Shown: in pieces, positions 26,578 through 35,613 of the stretch
Layout of the letters: the number at the start of each line of letters is the position of its first letter
Position numbering within the stretch: position 1 is the stretch's first letter
NCBI RefSeq assembly: GCF_001426905.1
Contig: NZ_LMFQ01000011.1
Location: forward strand, 1 to 50,685
Reading direction: 5' to 3'
Length of the DNA stretch: 50,685 bases
Origin: Caulobacter sp. Root1455
GTDB lineage: Bacteria > Pseudomonadota > Alphaproteobacteria > Caulobacterales > Caulobacteraceae
Made by a program: the position numbers and the translations under genes
Notes under the pieces: generated by a model
The model's database searches: none
What the model was told of the DNA's origin: nothing
What the model saw: the letters and a program-made list of their open reading frames with translations, nothing else

Positions 26578-27074
26578 TGTACCTGCTCGACACCGATATC
26601 GTCTTCGAGCTGCGCAACGCCAAGACCGGCGGGACCGACGCGGGCCTGGCCGGCTGGGCCGCCGGCGTGGCCCGGTCCAGCCTGTTCATTTCGGCGATCA
26701 CCCTGCTGGAGCTGGAGACCGGCGCGGCGCGGGTCGAGCGCAAGGACAAGACCGCGGGCCTGGCCCTGCGGACCTGGCTGAACGATCAGGTCGCCGGCGC
26801 CTTCGAAGGGCGGGTCCTGCCGGTCGACGCGGCCGTGGTGCGCGGGCGCGCCCGGCTGCACCTGACCGACACCCGCGACGCCCTGCTGGCGGCCACCGCC
26901 CTGGAGCACGGCCTGACCCTGGTCACCCGCGACCTTTCGGCCTTCAAGGTCAACCGGCTGAAGCTGTTCAATCCCTGGGGCTACAAGCCCGAGGCCGTGG
27001 ACGACAGCGAAGACTGGGGCCTGGCGGCGAAGGCGGGGTCGCAGTGGCTGCGGAACATCTTCGTGCGGGGGTGA
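26577..27074 (+). CDS. PIN-domain toxin (VapC-like ribonuclease)
   Basis: PIN-fold endoribonuclease of 165 residues, the toxin partner of the Phd-type antitoxin. Acidic residues of the metal site are visible: D5 and D7 in YLLDTDIV, E45 in the LLELETG segment, and the aspartates in TDTRDALLAATAL and LVTRDLSAF near residues 100 and 120. The C-terminal 35 residues extend beyond the standard PIN core (about 130 residues). The target RNA is unknown. The pair sits next to a metal efflux operon, with which it converges. Confidence 0.9.
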   Translation: MYLLDTDIVFELRNAKTGGTDAGLAGWAAGVARSSLFISAITLLELETGAARVERKDKTAGLALRTWLNDQVAGAFEGRVLPVDAAVVRGRARLHLTDTRDALLAATALEHGLTLVTRDLSAFKVNRLKLFNPWGYKPEAVDDSEDWGLAAKAGSQWLRNIFVRG

Positions 27075-27130
27075 GGGGGAGTCGACTTGGCGCTGATGAA
27101 GTCAATCGACTGGGTTTGGCGCGTTTTCGC

Positions 27131-30100
27131 TTATGGCTGAGGTGATCGGCTACACTGTGCGACGTGGTCGCCCCGCATCCACCCTCGCGCCGCCAGCCAC
27201 ACCGCGAAGACCGGCAGGGCAAGCAAGGTCAGCGCGGTCGAGGTCAGCAGGCCGCCGATGACGACGGTGGCCAGCGGTTTCTGCACCTCGGCCCCTGAAC
27301 CGATCGCGACCGCCATGGGCAGGAAGCCGAGCATGGCGACGAGAGCGGTCGTCAGAACCGCCCGAAGGCGGCTGACAGTGCCGGTGACCACCGCCTCGAC
27401 CGGCTCCAACCCGATCGCCAGCCGTTGCTTGATGCTCTGCATCAGCACCAGGCCGTTCAGCGTCGCCACGCCCGACACCGCGATGAAGCCGACAGCGGCG
27501 GAGATCGAGAACGGCGTGCCGCGCAGGGCTAGGGCCACCGCACCGCCGACCAGGGCCAGGGGAACGCAGGCGAAGACCAGGGCCGCCTCCGCCGCCGAGC
27601 CGAGGGCGAAGTAGAGCAGGATCACGATCACCAGGAAGACGACCGGCACGATCACCGCCAGGCGCGCGGAGGCCCGCTCCAGGTTCTCGAACTGGCCGCC
27701 CCAGTCGAGCCATGAGCCGGCGGGAAGCGGAACCTCCTCGCGCACGGCGGTCTTGGCGTCGGCGATGAAGCCGCCCAGGTCACGGCCTCGGACATTGGCC
27801 TGGACGACGATGCGGCGCTTGCCGTTCTCGCGACTGATCTGGTTGGGGCCTTCGGTGGCGTCAAATCGGGCCAGGCTCGAGAGCGGGATCGCCGCCGTGC
27901 CGGGCGGCGCGCCCTCGGGCATGACCGGCAGCTGGCCCATGACAGCCGGATCGTTGCGCCGCTGCTCGTCCAGGCGGACGACGACATCGAACCGCCGGTC
28001 ACCTTCAAGGATATGCCCGGCCTCACGTCCGCCAAGGCCGATGGCCAGGGCGTCGGCGGCGTCGCTGGCGTGAACGCCGAGGGCGGCGGCGGCGGTGCGG
28101 TCCACCGTGGCCGTGATGGTCGGCTGACCGGAGACCTGCTCGACCTTCACGTCGGCCGCGCCCCGCACGCCGCGCAGCGTCTTGGCGATCTTCTGGGCGG
28201 TCTGATCCATGACGGCGAAGTCGTCGCCATAGACGCTGACGGCCACGTCCGAACGGACTCCCGCGATCAACTCGTTGAACCGCATCTGGATGGGCTGGGT
28301 GAACTCGTAGGCGTTGCCCAGGTGCTGGCCCAGCGCGCTCTCCATGCGCTCGACCAGCTCGGCCTTGGGCAGGCGCGGATCGGGCCAGTCCTTGCGTGGC
28401 TTGAGGATGACGAAGGTGTCCGAGGCGCTGGGCGGCATCGGGTCCGAGGCGATCTCGGCGGTGCCCGTGCGGGTGAACACCAGGGCGACCTCCGGCATGG
28501 CCGCCAGGGTCTTCTCGACCCGGAACTGCATGGCCTGGCTCTGCTCCAGCGAGATCGACGGCACGCGCGAGGCCTGAACCATCAGGTCGCCTTCGTCGAG
28601 CGTGGGAATGAACTCGCGGCCTAGGCTCAGAAAGGCGACGACGCCGATCAGAAGCGCCACGCCCGCGCCCGCCGCCACCGCGACGGGCCGTGCGACAAGG
28701 CGGCGCAACGCAGGTTCGAACCGTGCGCGGGCGGCTGTCATGAGGCGGGTCTCGCTATGCCCCTTCGGGTCGCCGATCAGCAAGGCCGCCATCGCCGGCA
28801 CGAAAGTCAGGGATAGCAGGAAGGCTCCGGCCAGGGCGAACATCACCGTCGCGGCCATGGGGCCGAACATCTTGCCCTCGACCCCCTCGAAGGCCAGCAA
28901 CGGGGCGTAGACCATCAGGATGATGGCCTGGCCGAAGGCGGCGGGCCGCGCCATCTCGCGAGCCGAGGACGCGGCTATCTCGATCCGCTCGCGGGCGTCC
29001 AGAGACCGCCCCAGTTCGCTCCGCCGGAGCGTCAGGCGGCCCAAGGTGTTCTCGATCACCACCACCGCGCCATCGACGATCAGGCCGAAGTCCAAGGCTC
29101 CCAGGCTCATCAGGTTTCCGCTGATCCCGAACCGCCGCATGGCGATGGCTGCGAACAGGAACGACAGCGGGATGATCAGGGCGGTGATGATCGCCGCCCG
29201 GATGTCGCCCAGGGCCACGAACAGCACGGCGATGACCAGCAGCGCGCCGAAGGCCAGGTTGTGCTCGACCGTGCGGATGGTGGCGTCCACCAGGTCGGTG
29301 CGGTCCAGCACCGGCTTGACGACCACGCCCGCTGGGAGGCTGGCGTGGATGTCCTTCAGGCGCTCGCCCACCCGCGCGGCGACGGTGCGGCTGTTCTCGC
29401 CGGCCAACATCAAGGCCGTGCCGATGACGACCTCGCGGCCCGCCTCGCTGGCCGAACCCAGGCGCGGGGCCTGGCCGACGACGACGGTGGCGACGTCGGA
29501 GACGCGGACCACCGCCGAGCCGCGCCGCCCGACGGGGGTCTCGGCCAGTTCGCCCAGGGTCTTCACTCGGGCATCGGCGCGAACGATATAGGCCTCGCCG
29601 CCGCGTTGGACGTAGCCCGCGCCTTCGACGCGGTTGGCGTGCTCCAGGGCGTCGATCAGTTGGGGCAGGCTGATGCCCAAGGCCGACAGCTTGGCCGGAT
29701 CGGGTTGGACGACATACTGCTTCACGTAGCCGCCAAGCACATCGACGCCGGCCACACCCTTCAGCGTCTTCAGCTGCGGTGCGACGATCCAGTCCTGCAC
29801 CGTGCGCAGATAGGTGGCCTTCTCGATGTCGGAGGTCAGGCGGTCGCCCTCCGGGGTGACATAGACCGCGCCAGGGCGCGCCGCTGGACCCGACAGTTCG
29901 ACCGTCCAGATATAGACCTCGCCGAGCCCCGTGACCGGCGGCCCCATGCTGGGCTCCAGTCCGTCAGGCAGGGTGGCGCGGGCGGCCTGGAGGCGCTCGT
30001 TGATCAGGTTGCGCGCGAAATAGAGGTCGGTGGCGTCGGTGAAGACGGCGGTGATCTGCGAGAAGCCGTGACGCGACAGCGAGCGGGTCTCGACGAGGCC

Positions 30101-30331
30101 AGGGATGCCGGCCAGCGCGGTCTCGACCGGGAAGGTGACCTGGCGTTCGACCTCCTCCGGGCCGAGGGCGGGCGCGATGGTGTTGATCTGCACCTGACGG
30201 TTGGTGATGTCGGGAACAGCGTCGATGGGCAGACCGGAGAGTTGCGCGCCGCCATAGGCCAGCAAGGCCGCGGCCAGCAGGGCCACGATCCAGCGGAAAC
30301 GGACGGAGAGGTCGATCAGGCGTGCGAGCAT
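27131..30331 (-). CDS. czcA: CzcA/CusA-family heavy-metal efflux RND transporter
   Basis: Inner-membrane trimeric RND pump, 1066 residues, exporting divalent metal cations through the periplasm. Twelve transmembrane helices with two large periplasmic loops fit the family. The HME1-type proton relay motif DFGLIVDGAVVVIEN has D414, D420 and E427, matching the D-D-E set of CzcA of Cupriavidus, so Zn, Co, Cd or Ni is more likely than Cu or Ag. It is the last gene of a czcC-czcB-czcA operon and the stop of czcB lies 2 bases before its start. Caulobacter czrA and nczA are close relatives in operon form; which of the two this is cannot be decided here. Confidence 0.93.
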   Translation of the reverse strand: MLARLIDLSVRFRWIVALLAAALLAYGGAQLSGLPIDAVPDITNRQVQINTIAPALGPEEVERQVTFPVETALAGIPGLVETRSLSRHGFSQITAVFTDATDLYFARNLINERLQAARATLPDGLEPSMGPPVTGLGEVYIWTVELSGPAARPGAVYVTPEGDRLTSDIEKATYLRTVQDWIVAPQLKTLKGVAGVDVLGGYVKQYVVQPDPAKLSALGISLPQLIDALEHANRVEGAGYVQRGGEAYIVRADARVKTLGELAETPVGRRGSAVVRVSDVATVVVGQAPRLGSASEAGREVVIGTALMLAGENSRTVAARVGERLKDIHASLPAGVVVKPVLDRTDLVDATIRTVEHNLAFGALLVIAVLFVALGDIRAAIITALIIPLSFLFAAIAMRRFGISGNLMSLGALDFGLIVDGAVVVIENTLGRLTLRRSELGRSLDARERIEIAASSAREMARPAAFGQAIILMVYAPLLAFEGVEGKMFGPMAATVMFALAGAFLLSLTFVPAMAALLIGDPKGHSETRLMTAARARFEPALRRLVARPVAVAAGAGVALLIGVVAFLSLGREFIPTLDEGDLMVQASRVPSISLEQSQAMQFRVEKTLAAMPEVALVFTRTGTAEIASDPMPPSASDTFVILKPRKDWPDPRLPKAELVERMESALGQHLGNAYEFTQPIQMRFNELIAGVRSDVAVSVYGDDFAVMDQTAQKIAKTLRGVRGAADVKVEQVSGQPTITATVDRTAAAALGVHASDAADALAIGLGGREAGHILEGDRRFDVVVRLDEQRRNDPAVMGQLPVMPEGAPPGTAAIPLSSLARFDATEGPNQISRENGKRRIVVQANVRGRDLGGFIADAKTAVREEVPLPAGSWLDWGGQFENLERASARLAVIVPVVFLVIVILLYFALGSAAEAALVFACVPLALVGGAVALALRGTPFSISAAVGFIAVSGVATLNGLVLMQSIKQRLAIGLEPVEAVVTGTVSRLRAVLTTALVAMLGFLPMAVAIGSGAEVQKPLATVVIGGLLTSTALTLLALPVFAVWLAARGWMRGDHVAQCSRSPQP

Positions 30332-30333
30332 GG

Positions 30334-31500
30334 TCAGTCCTCGTGTCCCGCTTCGCCCTTGCCGAGTTCGGCCTTGAGCAGGAAAGCGCCTTTGCCGGCG
30401 ATGCGCTCGGCGCCGGTCAGGCCGCGCAGGATCTCGGTGGAACCGGCGGCGACGCGGCCGGGGGTCACGGGCTTGGCGCGGAAGCCGCCGGCCTCGACCA
30501 CGAAGACGACTGGGCGGCCCTCGACCGTCTGGACGGCCTCGCTGGGCACGATGATCGCGCCGCCTCCCTCCGAACTAGCGCTTGCCCCCGTCATCACCCG
30601 CGCGGAAACGACCGACCCGGCGGGTGCGGTCCTGCTCGACGGCGTCGCCCGGACGGTGGCGGTGTTGCCCCCGGACGCACCGGGAGCCACGGCGCTGATG
30701 GTCGCCGGGGCTTCCTGGCCGTCAGGGGTCTGGACGTGGATCATCTGGCCGAGCCGGATAGAGCGGGCGGCGGCGGCGGGGGCGTCGAAGACGTATTCGG
30801 CACGGCTCTGGTCGGCGACCTCGGCGACAAGCGCGCCCTGGGTGAGGAAGCCGCCGACCTGGGCCTCGATCCGCGTCACGACCCCGGCGATGGGGCTGCG
30901 CAGGACAGTGACGCCGTCGGCTCCCGGCTGGCCCATGGCGCGAACCTGGGCCTGGGCGGCGCGATAGTCGGCCCGCGCCTTGTCGGCGGCGGCTTGGCTG
31001 GCTTCCCAATCCTGGCGGGCGACGACACCGGCGTCGAACAGGCGGTGATCGCGGCTGGCGGCGGCCTGGGCGGCCCTTACCCCGGCTCCGGCGGCGTCGA
31101 GGCTCGCGCGGCCAGAGGCGGCGTCGGCGCTGCGCAAGGTGGCGATGGGCGATCCGGCGGCGACGTTGGAGCCGGCCGAGACGTGAACCCGCTCCACCGT
31201 GCCCGACACCGGCGCGCCCAGGGCGGCCAGGGCGTTGGCGGCCAGGGTCACGCGCCCGGGCAACAGGATATCCGCGCCGCCGCCGCGTCCTGGCGTGACA
31301 ACGGAGACCCCGGCCGCGGCCGCGTCGGCGAGCTTCAGCGGCACCAGGTCCGTTGCGCCGTGCTCCTCGTGCTCCGCGCCCTCCTCTTCATGGGCGGGCG
31401 CGGCCGAACGGCTCTCGACGAATTGGGAGGCGCCGTAGCCGAGGCCGGCGGCGGCGATAAGGGCGACCGCCGAGGCGATGACGGAGCGACGAGCGATCAC
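30334..31500 (-). CDS. czcB: CzcB-type periplasmic adaptor (membrane fusion protein)
   Basis: Membrane-fusion adaptor of 388 residues linking the RND pump to the outer-membrane channel. An N-terminal membrane anchor or signal (SVIASAVALIAAAGLGYG) is followed by an acidic, histidine-bearing segment (HEEEGAEHEEHG, residues 36-47) that may bind metal, then the lipoyl-like and alpha-hairpin regions (VERVHVSAGSNVAAGSPIATL). Its start overlaps the czcC stop by four bases, so the three genes are tightly coupled. The histidine-rich N-terminus is typical for adaptors of Czc, Czr and Ncc systems. Confidence 0.92.
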   Translation of the reverse strand: MIARRSVIASAVALIAAAGLGYGASQFVESRSAAPAHEEEGAEHEEHGATDLVPLKLADAAAAGVSVVTPGRGGGADILLPGRVTLAANALAALGAPVSGTVERVHVSAGSNVAAGSPIATLRSADAASGRASLDAAGAGVRAAQAAASRDHRLFDAGVVARQDWEASQAAADKARADYRAAQAQVRAMGQPGADGVTVLRSPIAGVVTRIEAQVGGFLTQGALVAEVADQSRAEYVFDAPAAAARSIRLGQMIHVQTPDGQEAPATISAVAPGASGGNTATVRATPSSRTAPAGSVVSARVMTGASASSEGGGAIIVPSEAVQTVEGRPVVFVVEAGGFRAKPVTPGRVAAGSTEILRGLTGAERIAGKGAFLLKAELGKGEAGHED

Positions 31501-32741
31501 GGTTGATCTCCGAAGGGAATAGCGCCCTGGGTGCGGGCGAGGTCGGCGAGCGCCTTGACGCGCGCCAGCTTGGTGTCGATGACCCGGCCGCGCGCGGCGA
31601 TCAGGTCGCGGCGGGCGGCGAGCAGTTCGGATAGCGGAAGGCGGCCGGCGTCGTAGCCGATGCGGTCCAGGCGATAGGCCTCGGACGCCGCGTTCTCCGC
31701 CTGCCGGGAGGCTTCCAAAGTCTGACCCGCGGCGGCGACCTGGGCGGTCGAGGCGCGGCGGTCGCCATCTTGCTCAGCCTGCGCCACGGCCAGCCGAGCC
31801 TGGGCGGCCTGCGCGTTGGCGGTGGCGGCCGCGACCGCCCCTCGGTTGCGGTCGAACAATGGCAACGGGGCGGAGATGCCGAAGACGGCCGCCGTGGAAT
31901 CGTCGCCCTGGAACTGGCGTACCCCGAAGCTGACGGCCAGATCGGGAACGCGACGGGCGCGCTCCATGGCGATACGACGCTCGGCGGCGTCGCGCTCGGC
32001 GCGGGCGGCCGCGATGGCCGGGCTGAAAGCCGCCCCCGTTGGCGGTGTCGCTGGTGCGGCGTCCAGCAGACCGCCGGTGACGGCGGTGTAGGTCTCGGGG
32101 GAGCCGGTCAGCGCGCTCAGGCGGGCCAGGGTCGTCTCGGCTTCAGCCTGGGCGGTGGCCAGATCGGCGCGCGCCGTGGCCAGCCCGGCGTCGGCCTGGA
32201 CGGCCCGAACCTGGGCCTCCTTTCCATTGTCCACGAGGAGGCGGGCGGCCCTGGCATCGGCCTGGGCCAGATCAACGCTGTCCCTGGCGATGGCGAGGCG
32301 TTGCTGAGCCGCCTCGGCGTTGGCGTAGGCGAGCGCCAGATCACGAGCAAAATCGACCTGCCCCAAGGCGGCGCGCGCCTGGGCGACGGCGAGATCAGCC
32401 TGAGCCGCCGAGATCCGCGCCGCGCGCTTGCCACCCAGTTCCAGCGGCTGCTCGATCGACAGGGTGGTCTCGGCGCTGTCGAAGTCCTTGTAGGGACCGG
32501 ACCCGGCGGCGTTCTCGACCATCAGGCCAAGGGTCGGGTTGGGGCGAGCGGCGGCCTGCGCGGCCTGGCCCTCGGCCACCCGCGTCTCGGCGGCCCCTAG
32601 CGCCAGGCGCGGCGCGGAGGCCTGGGTCTGTTTCAACAGGGCGTGGAACGTCGGTGCTGTCTGAGCCGCGACGGACGCGCAAAACAGGCTGGAAGCGACG
32701 CAGGCCAAGGCCGCGCGCAGCGACCATCGGTTCGATGACAT
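31497..32741 (-). CDS. czcC: CzcC-type outer-membrane channel (TolC family)
   Basis: Outer-membrane efflux channel of 414 residues. A cleavable signal peptide ends at CASVAAQ (near residue 27); the rest shows two TolC-like alpha-barrel repeats rich in alanine-based heptads, with the ARPNPTLG and LELGGKRAARI signatures near 65 and 110. GAGGA stands before the ATG at 32741. It begins the czcCBA operon and is 51 bases after the Cys/His-rich gene. Order C-B-A matches the paralogous czrCBA and nczCBA clusters known in Caulobacter. Confidence 0.92.
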   Translation of the reverse strand: MSSNRWSLRAALACVASSLFCASVAAQTAPTFHALLKQTQASAPRLALGAAETRVAEGQAAQAAARPNPTLGLMVENAAGSGPYKDFDSAETTLSIEQPLELGGKRAARISAAQADLAVAQARAALGQVDFARDLALAYANAEAAQQRLAIARDSVDLAQADARAARLLVDNGKEAQVRAVQADAGLATARADLATAQAEAETTLARLSALTGSPETYTAVTGGLLDAAPATPPTGAAFSPAIAAARAERDAAERRIAMERARRVPDLAVSFGVRQFQGDDSTAAVFGISAPLPLFDRNRGAVAAATANAQAAQARLAVAQAEQDGDRRASTAQVAAAGQTLEASRQAENAASEAYRLDRIGYDAGRLPLSELLAARRDLIAARGRVIDTKLARVKALADLARTQGAIPFGDQP

Positions 32742-32792
32742 GAGGATTCCTCGCGAAGGATGGACGACAGCGCGCGAAATGCGCGCAGGCCG

Positions 32793-33161
32793 TCAGGCGC
32801 GAGGCGGTCGGTCGGGGCCGGAAATGGTTCGCGAGGCGAGCGCGTGGGCAGATGTCATCGCGTGCTGGGGGGCGACGGGAGCCAGGGCGGGAACCGCCGC
32901 GACCGGTGCGTCGAGCATGGCCCCGCCGTGGTGGCAGTGGCCGCTCACGCAGCAGGCCGCCTCACAAGGCGCGCCGTGATCCTGAGGAGCGCCCTGGACG
33001 GCCTGGACGATGACCGCGCCCGTCTCGACACTGACGATGGCGGCGTCATTCGCGCACAGGCAAGTCGCCATGCTGACCGTGGGGGCGACGACGAGCAGCG
33101 CGAGGACGCAGGCGGCCATAAGGCCACCCAGGTTCCGCCACCATGTCATCGTTCGACGCAT
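32793..33161 (-). CDS. Exported Cys/His-rich protein heading the czc operon
   Basis: Protein of 122 residues with a signal peptide or anchor at 9-31 (LGGLMAACVLALLVVAPT). Its mature part is rich in cysteine and histidine: CLCAND near residue 34, then CEAACCVSGHCHHGG near residues 66-80. I do not recognise a named family. Spacing and context (51 bases before czcC) suggest it binds metal in the periplasm as a sensor, chaperone or buffer for the pump. A -10-like TATAGA lies just 8 bases upstream (33169-33174), suggesting a leaderless transcript or a start at 33149. The gene is probably real; its role is inferred. Confidence 0.7.
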   Translation of the reverse strand: MRRTMTWWRNLGGLMAACVLALLVVAPTVSMATCLCANDAAIVSVETGAVIVQAVQGAPQDHGAPCEAACCVSGHCHHGGAMLDAPVAAVPALAPVAPQHAMTSAHALASRTISGPDRPPRA

Positions 33162-33329
33162 GGTCGTTCTATAGCTTCGGGCGGCGAACTTGAGAACGCG
33201 TTACATGATCACACCGCGGGAAGGGGCTGGGCCCCCGCGGCGCGGTCTCGGCTGAACGTCCGGATGCCGGAGCGGCCTCAGAGTCCGCTCCTGGCGCCGA
33301 GGAGCCCAACGAGCTTGCGCAAACGTCGC

Positions 33330-33349
33330 ATGAGCCGCACTTTCCGCCA
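33330..33349. promoter_or_regulatory. Shared island motif, copy A, at the GlxA-type regulator start
   Basis: ATGAGCCGCACTTTCCGCCA here is identical, bar one base, to the reverse complement of 36184-36203. It runs into the start codon at 33349. Copies at 33330, 36184 and related blocks near 36121 and 36961 point to one regulator acting on the island. Confidence 0.55.
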
Positions 33350-34338
33350 TGCCTGCCTTCCCAACCCCTCCACGCAAGATCGCCATCGTCGGCTATCGCG
33401 GCGCGCAATCGCTCGATCTCAACGGACCTTTCGAGGTCTTCGCCATGGCCAACCGGTTCGGCGATGTCACCGCTTACGAGCCGATCCTAGCCTCGCCTCA
33501 CGGCGGCGAGATCGTCTGCAATTCCGGACTCAGCATCACCGGTTCGGTAGCCTTCGCCGATCTTCCCGCCGACCTCGACACGATCCTGGTCGCGGGCGGG
33601 GACGAGGACGGTCTGCTGGGGATGCGCGACGCCGGCGTGCTCGAATGGCTGACGGACCGGGCACGATTCACGCGACGCATAGGCAGTGTCTGCTCCGGCG
33701 CGTTCGTTCTGGCCGCGGCGGGGATGCTGGACGGTCGGCGCGCGACCACCCACTGGGAAGTCTGCGACGAGATGCGCGCTTTTCGACCGGCCGTTAGGCT
33801 GGAGCCGGATGCGATCTTCGTGGCCGATCCGCCGTACTACACGTCCGCCGGCGTGACCGCCGGCATCGATCTTTGTCTGTCTTTCGTGGAGGAGGACTGC
33901 GGACCCGAGCTGGCGCTGGCGATCGCCCGCAATCTCGTCCTCTTCATGCGCCGGCCGGGCGGGCAGACCCAGTATAGCACCGGCCTCAATGTGCAGGTCG
34001 CGGCCACGCCGAAACTGCGCACCCTGATCGCCGAGATCAGCGCCGATCCGAGCGGGGACCGGACACTGCCAAGCCTCGCCGACAAGGCCGGCATGACCGA
34101 GCGGACCTTCAGCCGCGTCTTCCACAAGGAGACCGGAACAACGCCGGCGGCGTTCGTGGAAATGGCCCGGGTCAACCGCGCCAAGGCCTTGCTGGAAACC
34201 TCCGATTGGCCGCTGGCGCGTGTGGCGGATCGCTCGGGCTTTGGCAGCCTCGACGCCCTGCACCGGGCCTTTCACAAGCGGGTCGGCGCGACCCCGGGCG
34301 ACTATCGCGCCAGGTTCGGCCGCCATCAGCGTCAGTAG
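33349..34338 (+). CDS. GlxA family regulator (DJ-1/PfpI domain plus AraC domain)
   Basis: Transcription factor of 329 residues. Residues 10-185 form a DJ-1/PfpI-type domain (KIAIVGYRGAQSLDLNGPFEVF) with the nucleophile-elbow cysteine in SVCSGAFVLAAAG and the ATTHW signature. Residues 210-325 form an AraC/XylS double helix-turn-helix (LADKAGMTERTFSRVFHKETG). No ribosome site precedes the ATG, so translation may be leaderless. It is divergent from the czc operon and its own start is covered by a motif found also before the metallothionein-like and exported DJ-1 genes, so it is the best candidate regulator of the island. Confidence 0.9.
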   Translation: MPAFPTPPRKIAIVGYRGAQSLDLNGPFEVFAMANRFGDVTAYEPILASPHGGEIVCNSGLSITGSVAFADLPADLDTILVAGGDEDGLLGMRDAGVLEWLTDRARFTRRIGSVCSGAFVLAAAGMLDGRRATTHWEVCDEMRAFRPAVRLEPDAIFVADPPYYTSAGVTAGIDLCLSFVEEDCGPELALAIARNLVLFMRRPGGQTQYSTGLNVQVAATPKLRTLIAEISADPSGDRTLPSLADKAGMTERTFSRVFHKETGTTPAAFVEMARVNRAKALLETSDWPLARVADRSGFGSLDALHRAFHKRVGATPGDYRARFGRHQRQ

Positions 34339-34383
34339 GGCGCGGACGGGATTTGGGGCTCGCTCGAAAGGTCGGCGCCATGA

Positions 34384-35613
34384 TCAACCGTGCGGGGAGG
34401 GGGCGGGCTGTTCGTCCAGCGTGCGAAGGAATGCGACGATCTGCCGGCGTTCATCGGCGCTGAGCCGGAGCGGTTTGATCTCCGACGCGCCGTCGGGCGC
34501 GCGCGGCGCGCGGCTATAGTGGTCGACAACCTGCTCCAGGGAGGAGAACTGCCCGGCATGCATGTAGGGCGCGCGCTGTCCCACCCCGCGCAACGAAGGG
34601 ACCTTGTAGGCTCGAACCTGGCCGGGATTGTCGATGACCGCGAACTCCAGTTCCTCGCAACCCGCGGGGGCGTCGCTGTAGACGCCCTTGCAGTTGAAGG
34701 GATCGGCGACCGCCGCGCGCACGCCGGCGGCGCGCCCCAGATCGCGAGGCAGATCCGGATGGGCCGGGACGCCGGTGTTGGCGAAGCCGTGGTTGGAGAG
34801 CAGGGGACCGTTGTGGCAGTTCGCGCATTGGCCCTTTCCGATGAAGAGCCGCAGGCCGGCCAACTCGTCGGGTGACAGCCGCGCATGCGGATCGGGCGCG
34901 CCGAAGACACCGGCCAGATAGGCGTCGAACCGGCTGGGGCGAATCTTCAAGGTCCTCTCATAGGCGGCGACGGCCTTGCCAAAATTGGCGTAGACGCGGT
35001 TGATCAGGATCTGGTCGGCGTCCGACATTCCCTCCCAGGCCGCCTTGGCCGCTGGATCGCCGCCCGGAGCGGCCCGGAGAGGAAATCGGTTGCGATCCGC
35101 CAAGTCCGGCAGCGGCCCAAAGAGGCGCTCGTAGGCGTCGGAATAGCGCGCGGCGAGAACCCGCGCGACCTCGGTGCGGGAAAAGCCATGCTCAGCCGGG
35201 TTCTCCACCGGCCCCAGGGCCTGGGCCCACAGGCTGTCGGCGCGCCCATCCCAGAATTGCCAGGGCGAATAGACGGCCGGAGCGATCGGCATGGTGCGGC
35301 GGTTTCCCGTTCCGACGCCATGTCCGGTGGGCAGGGCGTCGGTGAAGGCGTGGCCGGGCTGATGGCAGCTGGCGCACGAGACCTGGCCATTGGCGCTCAG
35401 GCCCGTATCGGAAAAGAGCGCACGGCCCAGGTCAGCGGCCTTGGCATTGTCGGCGACCTTGTTCGAGGGATCGGGGGGAGGCGGCTTCAATGCGCCGATC
35501 CAGAGGCCCCGCAGCGTCTTGAGGTCCGCCGCGGACCAGGTCGGCTCGGCCGCCGCGACGAGCGCCAGCGCCGTCGCCAGGGTCGCGCCCATCATGATCC
35601 AGGGGCGGCTCAC
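34384..35613 (-). CDS. Di-heme cytochrome c peroxidase (MauG/CcpA family)
   Basis: Exported di-heme peroxidase of 409 residues that reduces hydrogen peroxide with electrons from cytochrome c, or acts as an oxidase of the MauG type. Two CxxCH haem sites are visible: C80-H84 (CASCH) and C263-H267 (CANCH). I chose the GTG at 35613: it overlaps the upstream stop codon in GTGA and starts a clean signal peptide (SRPWIMMGATLATALALVAAA). Longer upstream readings overlap the neighbour. It forms an operon with the YtkA/FixH-like gene. A periplasmic peroxidase beside a metal island suggests it handles metal-driven peroxide. Confidence 0.88.
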   Translation of the reverse strand: MSRPWIMMGATLATALALVAAAEPTWSAADLKTLRGLWIGALKPPPPDPSNKVADNAKAADLGRALFSDTGLSANGQVSCASCHQPGHAFTDALPTGHGVGTGNRRTMPIAPAVYSPWQFWDGRADSLWAQALGPVENPAEHGFSRTEVARVLAARYSDAYERLFGPLPDLADRNRFPLRAAPGGDPAAKAAWEGMSDADQILINRVYANFGKAVAAYERTLKIRPSRFDAYLAGVFGAPDPHARLSPDELAGLRLFIGKGQCANCHNGPLLSNHGFANTGVPAHPDLPRDLGRAAGVRAAVADPFNCKGVYSDAPAGCEELEFAVIDNPGQVRAYKVPSLRGVGQRAPYMHAGQFSSLEQVVDHYSRAPRAPDGASEIKPLRLSADERRQIVAFLRTLDEQPAPSPHG

